DNA from: Dinochytrium kinnereticum
Lineage: Eukaryota > Chytridiomycota > Chytridiomycetes > Chytridiales > Chytridiaceae
Assembly: GCA_027604005.1 (NCBI GenBank)
Contig: JADGJT010000328.1
Span: forward strand, 1,366-26,189
Direction of reading: 5' to 3'
Length of the DNA stretch: 24,824 nucleotides
Part shown: positions 18,823 through 24,824 of the stretch, piece by piece
Layout of the letters: every line of letters begins with the position of its first letter
Position numbering within the stretch: position 1 is the first letter of the stretch
Program-made: the position numbers and the translations under genes
Notes under the pieces: generated by a model
Seen by the model: only the letters and a program-made list of their open reading frames with translations
Database searches by the model: none
Told to the model about the DNA's origin: nothing

Positions 18823-19480
18823 GTTGACCCTTGTTTTCTTTTAGTTTGGGTGGTTCTGATCGAATGCCAAAAGGGTGCCTGCTCGACCACCAAGGAATTG
18901 ATGCCGTTGATAATCCACCCATTTCGCCGTACACCATAGCGCTGGTCTTTCAATGACACCCACCAGTGTTGCCTCCATTCTATGCGTACGCCGTCATCAA
19001 CATCCACCATCAACCCAGCCCTGATCGAGCGCCAAGCAAGCCACATGGCGTATCGCGCTTTCTCGTGGAGGAGCCTCCCCTGAAGCTGTTGCGCCATATC
19101 CCCTTCTCCCTTTCTTCGTCATCTTCCACCCCTGACTCCTCAGTTGTTGAGCGTCTGGCGGCCATCGTGTTTGTTTGTTGGGATCGTCGCCAGCAGTCAA
19201 CAAAAAACAAATTATTATTATTGATTTTGCAAACAACAACAAACAAACGCGAAAACAAAATAAACAATCCTCTGCATGCACAGGCAACGCGTACTTCGAA
19301 AGGTCGAGACGCCTGTGGAGATAAAAGCCAGGCCTGCCCCTTCGCCCTTAACGTGTTTTGTCACCTCGCAGTAAACACCCTCACCCTACAATTGCTATTT
19401 ACGGTATTCATACAGCACCCTGTTTGGAGCCAGGGAACTAACTAACACCCGTCACCACACTGCAGGTCATTCCAAGCATC
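18823..19480. other. Intergenic region, SH3 gene 3' end and mucin-like gene promoter
   Basis: No supported gene in 658 bases. An AT-rich patch (about 19200-19265, ATT and CAAA repeats) is followed by a GATAAAAG element at 19320-19327, about 160 nt before the mucin-like start. This could be a weak TATA element. Open frames here on both strands look non-coding. Confidence 0.5.
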
Positions 19481-21331
19481 ATGATGGTACGGAGCTCCTC
19501 ATCTCTCCGCCTTCTCGTACTGGCCTTCCTTGCGTCGTCTTGCGTGGCTGCCCCCGCTCCCATTCCAGGTGGTGGTGGTGCACCAGTGGCTCCTCCACCT
19601 CCACCCCCACCACCAAGCCCAACCATCGCCTCCACCGACGCAACCCTTCCAATGACGACTGGCAACGTGGCCACTACCGGTGCTGAGACGAGTGATGCGC
19701 TCTTTGCCACCATCTTCGATACCACCCTTCCGGCCACTGCTCTTACCGTCGCGTCAGAGTCAAGTGCAGAGCCCACCATCGGCGCCATGTCGTCGGCACC
19801 CGTGACTATGTCAGCTTCAGAGACCATACCGGCATCCATGATGACGACCTCAACCAGCTCGATCAGCTCTACCGCCGCCAAGAAGGGAGTTCCCAAGTTC
19901 ACATTGCCACCAAGTGTCCCCAAGCTTGTGACGTCCAAGGGAAAGGCCACTACAACGGCTACATCCTCAACCACCGCAGCGCCTATGTCTTCTGTTGCCG
20001 TTTCTTCTGAGGGGATTCTTACAGCTGCCGAAATCCTATCCGATGAGACTACGACAGATGCTGTCTCGACCGAGGCGGAGACCACAATGGGCAAAACCTC
20101 TATCCAGACCACCGGCACCGCCTCGACCACGTCCATCTCTTTGGCGGCCTCGGATGCTATTGTAGATGAGACAAGCTCTTTAAGCGAATCCACAACCGCT
20201 GTGGCCTCAACTCCTGGACGGACGATGGCGGGTGAGATAATGACTGTGACTGAAACCATCACTTCGACTTTGTCGTCCGGTTCCCGAGGGCCAGAGTCGA
20301 CTGTCTCAGCTGAGATCTCAAAGCCTTCTTCCTCATCTCGGGCGACGGAGTCTACTTTGGTTACAAAGACGTCGACTGCGACCACCCTCTCAAGCCTCAC
20401 CCCTGCTACTCCTCAAAAAGTGACCTCGACTTCCTCTTCGGCTCCCGTGCCGTCATCAACTTCAAGCACGGATAAAGGATCAACGTCATCTTCTTGGAAG
20501 ACCATGTCCACGACTTTGCTTAGCGTTGAATCGAACGGCACCGCTGTATCCATTTACCCTTCAATGACCATGGACGGGGGTTTTGAGTCAAGTTCCCTTT
20601 TTGAGCTGACCACCGGTTCGATTAGCTCCCGGTTCCTCTCAACCTCAACCGACACCGTTGAGACGACCCCCTTCTCTTTGACCGAACAGGGAACTTCGTC
20701 GACCTCCTCTGCACCCGAGCCCACCCAGATGTCAAAGCACCTCTCATCAAAGTCTCACTCTGCAAAGACCATGAGTAGCTCTACCAAGACCACTAGTAGC
20801 CACGTGCACCTCACAACTTCATCAGTTGAAGAGGAGGAAGACTCCATCTTTACCTCTGCTGGTCTACCCGAAGAGACTGAGGAAGCCTCAGAGGAGGAGC
20901 CCACGACAAGGACTGATGTGGAGGAGACTGATGCCATCGCGGACCGTGGCGTCCCAACCGCATCTGAGACAGAGAAAGCGACCGAAACTCTGTCCCCATA
21001 CTACCAGAAGCCCGAATCGAAGCTCCCCGACATCAGTCACATGTCGTCAACGAGCTCCAAAAAGGCCAGCACTACCACAGCAACCACCGAAACGCTGTCG
21101 ACAACCTTAAAAAGGGCCAGCACTACCACCACGGCTTCGTCAACGACCTCAGAAACCAGCACTGCGACAGAAACCGTCGTAGAGACGGAGGTGGCTAGTG
21201 GCACTGAGGATATCGAGCCCAACTCTTTCGTTCCAAGGCCATGGTCTTATGTTTTCCCTGGAAGTACCAAGCCAAATCCTGTGAAGGGGCGGCCAGTTGG
21301 AAGGAGGGCGTTCAGGCTCTTCCACAGTTAG
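19481..21331 (+). CDS. Secreted Ser/Thr-rich mucin-like protein
   Basis: Single open frame, 616 aa. Residues 1-24 form a signal peptide (Arg, then LRLLVLAFLASSCVAA), with probable cleavage before PAPIPGG. A Gly patch and an eight-Pro run follow. About 530 residues are then dominated by Ser, Thr, Ala and Val in TS-rich strings, as in O-glycosylated wall or surface proteins. The only Cys (C21) is in the signal peptide. One N-glycosylation sequon (NGT) is visible. An acidic Glu-rich patch lies near residues 447-475. The C-terminus is basic (KGRPVGRRAFRLFHS) and lacks the hydrophobic tail of a GPI signal, so it is probably secreted or wall-associated without a GPI anchor. An adhesin or a structural wall protein is possible. 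No enzymatic domain is recognised. A second ATG follows the first directly. Confidence 0.75.
   Translation: MMVRSSSSLRLLVLAFLASSCVAAPAPIPGGGGAPVAPPPPPPPPSPTIASTDATLPMTTGNVATTGAETSDALFATIFDTTLPATALTVASESSAEPTIGAMSSAPVTMSASETIPASMMTTSTSSISSTAAKKGVPKFTLPPSVPKLVTSKGKATTTATSSTTAAPMSSVAVSSEGILTAAEILSDETTTDAVSTEAETTMGKTSIQTTGTASTTSISLAASDAIVDETSSLSESTTAVASTPGRTMAGEIMTVTETITSTLSSGSRGPESTVSAEISKPSSSSRATESTLVTKTSTATTLSSLTPATPQKVTSTSSSAPVPSSTSSTDKGSTSSSWKTMSTTLLSVESNGTAVSIYPSMTMDGGFESSSLFELTTGSISSRFLSTSTDTVETTPFSLTEQGTSSTSSAPEPTQMSKHLSSKSHSAKTMSSSTKTTSSHVHLTTSSVEEEEDSIFTSAGLPEETEEASEEEPTTRTDVEETDAIADRGVPTASETEKATETLSPYYQKPESKLPDISHMSSTSSKKASTTTATTETLSTTLKRASTTTTASSTTSETSTATETVVETEVASGTEDIEPNSFVPRPWSYVFPGSTKPNPVKGRPVGRRAFRLFHS
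21055..21150 (+). repeat. Short internal duplication in the mucin-like gene
   Basis: Two copies of a segment coding for K(K/R)ASTTT, with near-identical DNA around GGCCAGCACTACCAC, lie about 52 nt apart, each followed by CAACGA/ACGAC Ser/Thr codons. This is a small local duplication typical of low-complexity surface proteins. Confidence 0.4.
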
Positions 21332-21578
21332 AGGGCTACACCCTCACATAATTTTTTAAGGTCTTTTGACCAGTGGAGGCTCTATCATATTGCTTACTTT
21401 TCCTCCTGTGTATTGCGTGGTGCTTATTCTTTAAGCCGCACCTCCCCCAGATATTGTTATGCATTAGATATATGAAATATAAGAAGTTTAACCCGTCTGA
21501 ATCCTCAATCCACAATGCTTCCTCTTGTTTGACTTGCGCGAAACAAGCCCGTGGTGCACGCAAAGACCCACCCACCTG

Positions 21579-21585
21579 TATATAG
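21579..21585 (+). promoter_or_regulatory. Distal TATA element (TATATAG)
   Basis: TATATAG followed by GC-rich sequence. A start site about 30 nt downstream would fall at the base of the nested inverted repeat. It would give a leader of roughly 360 nt before the glycosyltransferase ATG. Confidence 0.35.
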
Positions 21586-21609
21586 GCAGCGCGCCAGTCT
21601 GACGCGTGA

Positions 21610-21679
21610 GGTCAGGCAGTGAGAGGGGAAATGGTCGGACGCCCATTTCCCAAAATCCAACCAGTGTGACGACCTGACC
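21610..21679 (+). repeat. Nested inverted repeat (two stems) upstream of the glycosyltransferase
   Basis: The outer arms are GGTCAGG (21610-21616) and CCTGACC (21673-21679). Inside them GGGAAATGG (21626-21634) pairs perfectly with CCATTTCCC (21643-21651) over an 8-nt loop. Both stems can form together in one RNA or as a cruciform in DNA. Whether the region is transcribed depends on which TATA element is used. Confidence 0.5.
21631..21669 (+). other. Possible upstream ORF of 12 codons in the glycosyltransferase leader
   Basis: The only ATG between the distal TATA region and the main start opens a 12-codon frame ending in TGA. Its start codon lies within the inner hairpin stem. If transcription starts upstream of it, this uORF would be met first by scanning ribosomes. 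Confidence 0.35.
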
Positions 21680-21901
21680 AGCAGGACGGGTGTGTCGAAA
21701 CAAGGTTCGGAAAGGAGGTGTGCACGTACAACTGTTGGATTTAGAGGCATTGCAAGTGTCCGCTGCGTGTGTGTTGAGCGCAAGCGAGCGAGAGAGGGTT
21801 CGAAACACGAATAGACGGGCGGTACTTTGTGCTTTGGAAGGGAGACGGTGTGATCCCGACACACCTTTGCTTAGATTGCTGGAAAGAGAGGAGGGCTGGC
21901 T

Positions 21902-21907
21902 TATAAA
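21902..21907 (+). promoter_or_regulatory. Proximal TATA box (TATAAA)
   Basis: A consensus TATAAA 67 nt before the glycosyltransferase ATG (21974). Initiation about 30 nt downstream would give a short leader of about 40 nt lacking the hairpin and the uORF. Of the two TATA elements this one has the better consensus. Confidence 0.4.
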
Positions 21908-21973
21908 CATTGATTTGTTGAGAGGGTCTGGCTCACGATCAACTCTGCATCGAGCTGATCGTCTCGAATAAAA

Positions 21974-24248
21974 ATGGAGCAGCAACCATCGGAAGGTGTC
22001 GTCCCCAAGACAACGGATCCTCCAGACTCTGACAGCCCAAATCAACGACTCAAAACATCTCCATCAAGACTTCAAAGCGTCCCTTCCATTCCCCTCAACG
22101 ACCCAACCCAGCATCACCTTCCCTACCCCAACCTCCACCCCTGGCACCCGAAGAACCGACCCATCCCTCAACCCCGACCCATAGAATTCTTCAAACCCGC
22201 ACAAGTGCCCAAGCAAAGACGAAGGAGACCTGCTCCACCCATCTCATCCACATCAACCTTTCGGCACCCATTCACCTACACTGAACGAAGCTACATGCAT
22301 CTTCGTCTCTATGTGTCCATTTTCTCCCGCTACATCTCAGACCCCATTGAAGACATTCAAACAACCTTTTCGGTAGCGATCGCATGGATTGCCTGCATTT
22401 GGTCAGTCGCCATCTGCGTGGGCGGTGTTTTGCTGAGCAACGTTTCTTCATTCGTGGTGGTAAGGATATTTCGAGCATCGACGTGTTGAAGATTAACCCT
22501 TGCTTCTGGTCTTATAGATGCTTACAATGCCTCGCATCACGGTTCCCCCAATCCCCACCCGTCACAATCTCGATGGTCGTCCTTGCAAAATCTCCATCAT
22601 CATTCCATCATTCAACGACTCTGGCTGCATAGTGAGAACAGTGATAGGATCTTGGCAGGCGATGGTCACGTTCGCCAGCACAGAGATCATTGTTGTGGAC
22701 GGTGGATCCACGGATTCAACTGTTGTCAGTGTTAGACGGCTGTCTGAGAGCTTTCGGAACGGTGACCCATTGGGGCGACGACCGATTACCCGGAACGGGA
22801 AAGAGGAGTCCTTTTTTCACTCTGTTCACGTCATGGAGGGAGTTTCTGGTGGTCGCGCTCGGAGAATGAATCAGGGGGCTAGAATCGCGACAGGGGACGT
22901 GTTAATTTTCCTTCAACCAGATACCCTTCTCGTGAGTGTTTTTGGAGTTGATTTTATTCTCGCATATGTGGATACTTGATACTCATATCTCTCACATCAA
23001 AAAAAATCAAAAAAAAAAAACCATCAAACAATAAAACAGCCTCAAGCCTTCGACGCCGCGGTCCTCGAAACTCTTGCTCACTCGCCAAAAACCTCGCCAT
23101 CTCTCCCAACCTTCATAGTCGGCACCTTTGAACTAGCCGCAGAATCCTCGGACCCAACGCTCCTCCCTCTCTCCCTAGCTTTCAGCTACGGTTCTAAATT
23201 CCTCCACCGACCCATTCATCCCGCCCAGCCAATCTTCCTAACATCTGATGCATTCCTCTTTGCCGGAGGGTTTCCAGATCAACCTATTTTTGACACCATC
23301 GAGTTTGTCACGAGGGCCTCGAGGATTGGAGGGATTGTGAGGGTGGTGTCAGGGGAGCGGGTGCTTATTGCTGCGGGGGGCGGCAAGTCATTAGGGTTTG
23401 ATGATGAGGGGTGGAGAGTTGCAGTTAATCGTGAGAGATTAAAGTCGACATCTGGATCGATTAAGGGCCTTGGCCATTCAAAGAAATCATTGCTAAAGGA
23501 GTCATCTTATCCAACGGGTGGTGATCTCTTTCACAGCGTTGGGCGGTGGGGAGATATGGGATCATTGCCATCCGAATCAACAGCTGATTCCGAGTTCAGT
23601 ATGGAAGGCAATGAAGATAACCCCATCCAAACAACCCACCCCTTTTTCATTGGAGGCCCTGGTGCAAAATCAGCCTTCAATCTCGGCCTAGGGGTCCTTC
23701 TTTACGCCTACCTCGGTATGACACCCGAATACATTCACGGCCTGCTCACAGGCATCCCCGTCCCCGATCCACCCACAAACTCCCGACGGAAGGTCAGCCG
23801 TCACACTGAACAGGATCAGCTAAAACCCGCCCCCGCCCCCGCCCCCGCCCCACGACCACCTCACGCCAACTTTCAACCCATTCCCAACGTAAAACCCACG
23901 AACCCCACAATCCACGGAACCCATCTCGCAACACCTCCACGTCGATCTCAATCGTCCGACCCGCTGTCAACCCTCCTCCTCGACCACCACCCCTTCTTCA
24001 ACGCGAATGACCAAGACTTTCCAGCCAAACCACCACACGTTCTTCGCCGATTTTCAAACGCATCCTCATCGGAATCAGATGGCGACAGTGATGGAGGGGG
24101 ATCGACATCCTCTGATGCAACGTACACGACGTTTCAGTCAAACTCGGATACTTCTGCGTTGTCGATTTCCGGGTTCTCGACGGCGAGTGAAACTGGGACC
24201 ATGGAGAATAGCCCTTGTGGGGTTGAGGTTTTGTTGGGGGGAAGATGA
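21974..24248 (+). CDS. Membrane-anchored family-2 glycosyltransferase, TIGR04283-like
   Basis: Three exons: join(21974..22459, 22518..22931, 23040..24248), 702 aa. Residues 1-105 are Pro-rich, probably disordered. A transmembrane helix spans about 131-156. The GT2 (GT-A fold) domain begins near 186: KISIIIPSFND, then EIIVVDGGSTDST (DGGSTD at 223-228), GRARRMNQGARIATGDVLIF, LQPDTLL (the DXD-like position, LHADT in relatives), GGFPDQPIFDTIEF (376-389) and a C-terminal hydrophobic segment with LGMTPEYIHGLL (511-535). This order follows the bacterial rSAM/selenodomain-associated transferase 2 family (TIGR04283). About 95 low-complexity residues separate the catalytic part from the last segment, and the tail from 540 is Pro/Ser-rich. 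Donor and acceptor are unknown. The second intron (22932-23039) has an A-rich acceptor tract. Confidence 0.8.
23828..23852 (+). repeat. CCCCCG hexamer run coding for Pro-Ala repeats
   Basis: Four or so hexamer units encode alternating Pro and Ala near residue 565 of the glycosyltransferase, at the start of its disordered tail. They are likely to vary in length between strains. Confidence 0.6.
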
Positions 24249-24824
24249 CCTTTTTTTTTTCTATTCTTTCTTTTCTTTCTTTGTTTTTTCCTTTTCTTTC
24301 TTTCTTTTCTTTCTTTGTTTTGTAGGTTTTTGTTGCGACAGATGTCCTTCTTCTTCTTCTTCTTCTTCTTCTTTTTTTGCTTGCGCTCCGTTCTCTTTTA
24401 CAGTCCTTTGATTTTTATTCTTCTTTCAGTCAGCGGTGGTTCTTTTCAGGGCGTCGGTTTTATGCGTCTTTTTATCCTCTTTCGTTCATTTCCACTTTTT
24501 TTTTTTTTTTTTTTGACAGGTGGCTTATCAAGAATGGGTTGGGATGGGATGCATTCGCGGTTTCCTCGGCCCTGCTCTATTTCAATCTTTTCGCTGTCTC
24601 TCTTCTTTTTTTTTTTTGTTAGTTCTCTTGAAAGACCTCTTGTATTTCCTTTTTGCTTTTTTCACTTTCAAAATATCCATGTTCTTTTAAGACGAGGGAA
24701 AGAAAAAAAAAGAGAAGAAAAAAAACAACAACAACAACAACAAAAACAAAAAAAAGACGAAGAAAATATAGCAGAAAAAAAACAAAAACAACCAAACGAA
24801 ACCAAACCAACCCAAACAAACGAA
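24249..24824. other. Non-coding T-rich to A-rich block after the glycosyltransferase gene
   Basis: T and TTTC tracts fill 24249-24660, then A and CAA/AAC tracts fill 24690-24824. The open frames inside are Phe-rich artefacts. The pattern mirrors the 272-2211 block, so the right edge may be the 3' flank of a minus-strand gene just outside the window (inference). Confidence 0.6.
24347..24372 (+). repeat. TTC trinucleotide microsatellite
   Basis: About eight uninterrupted TTC units in the T-rich sequence downstream of the glycosyltransferase. It is likely part of the 3' flank, with no coding role seen. Confidence 0.75.

Larger units (their letters stand above)
21332..21973. other. Intergenic region with promoter and leader of the glycosyltransferase gene
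   Basis: No protein gene is supported. The region has two TATA elements, a nested inverted repeat and one upstream ATG (each listed separately). The open frame at 21690-21971 begins with GTG and ends 2 nt before the glycosyltransferase ATG; it looks accidental. Confidence 0.6.

Noticed and set aside
19438..20400. 320-codon minus-strand open frame opposite the mucin-like gene
   Set aside because: It mirrors the Ser/Thr codon pattern (giving Val/Glu/Ala-rich text). The plus strand has a signal peptide and a longer frame.
21720..21810. Possible tRNA (GGTTCGAAAC-like T-loop at about 21797)
   Set aside because: No acceptor stem, D-arm or anticodon arm can be folded around it. No other tRNA-like pattern was found by eye in the window.
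21690..21971. 93-codon open frame just before the glycosyltransferase
   Set aside because: It starts with GTG, has no recognised motifs and sits in the promoter/leader. The 2-nt spacing to the main ATG looks accidental.

Overview
The window looks like a gene-dense piece of a fungal nuclear genome, most likely from a flagellated early-diverging fungus (chytrid-like). Three things suggest this. Genes are split by many short introns, mostly 40-70 nt, with CTAAC/CTGAC-type branch sites. Several proteins belong to fungal families: a Dnf3-type flippase, a PhoD-2 phosphatase and an Lsb1/Pin3-type SH3 protein. One many-exon gene resembles CSPP1-type ciliary/basal-body proteins. The taxonomic placement is inference. 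No rRNA, tRNA, CRISPR or transposon was recognised.

Layout, left to right: (1) the last two exons of an ABCG-type transporter (+, 1-271); (2) about 1.9 kb of non-coding DNA, T-rich on the left and A-rich on the right; (3) an Acinus homolog (-, 2212-5028; 5 coding exons, 834 aa; SAP, RRM and RSB regions); (4) an aldo/keto reductase (+, 5709-6890; 6 exons, 310 aa; one GC-AG intron); (5) an intronless F-box/ankyrin-like protein (-, 7029-8072); (6) a PhoD-like phosphatase (+, 8261-10592; 7 exons, 624 aa); (7) a Dnf3-like P4-ATPase (-, 10998-16198; 3 exons, 1689 aa); (8) a coiled-coil, CSPP1-like protein (+, about 16644-18104; at least 10 exons); (9) a 128-aa Lsb1/Pin3-like SH3 protein (+, 18226-18822; 4 exons); (10) a secreted Ser/Thr-rich mucin-like protein (+, 19481-21331); (11) a membrane-anchored family-2 glycosyltransferase (+, 21974-24248; 3 exons, 702 aa); (12) a second T-rich to A-rich non-coding block up to the right edge.

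Exon models were built by hand. Each junction uses GT-AG (once GC-AG), keeps the frame, and joins conserved blocks of the named family; every model totals a whole number of codons. The 5' end of gene 8 is unresolved.

These look like independent housekeeping genes, not a pathway cluster. Acinus acts in nuclear RNA processing, the flippase in the endomembranes, the SH3 protein probably in the actin cortex, and the coiled-coil protein possibly in the zoospore flagellar apparatus. The mucin-like protein and the glycosyltransferase are neighbours that could both concern the cell surface, but nothing in the sequence links them directly. The observations most worth a second look are the cryptic CSPP1-like gene, the glycosyltransferase that resembles bacterial TIGR04283 proteins, its leader with nested hairpins and a uORF, and the strand-skew switches in the convergent intergenic blocks.
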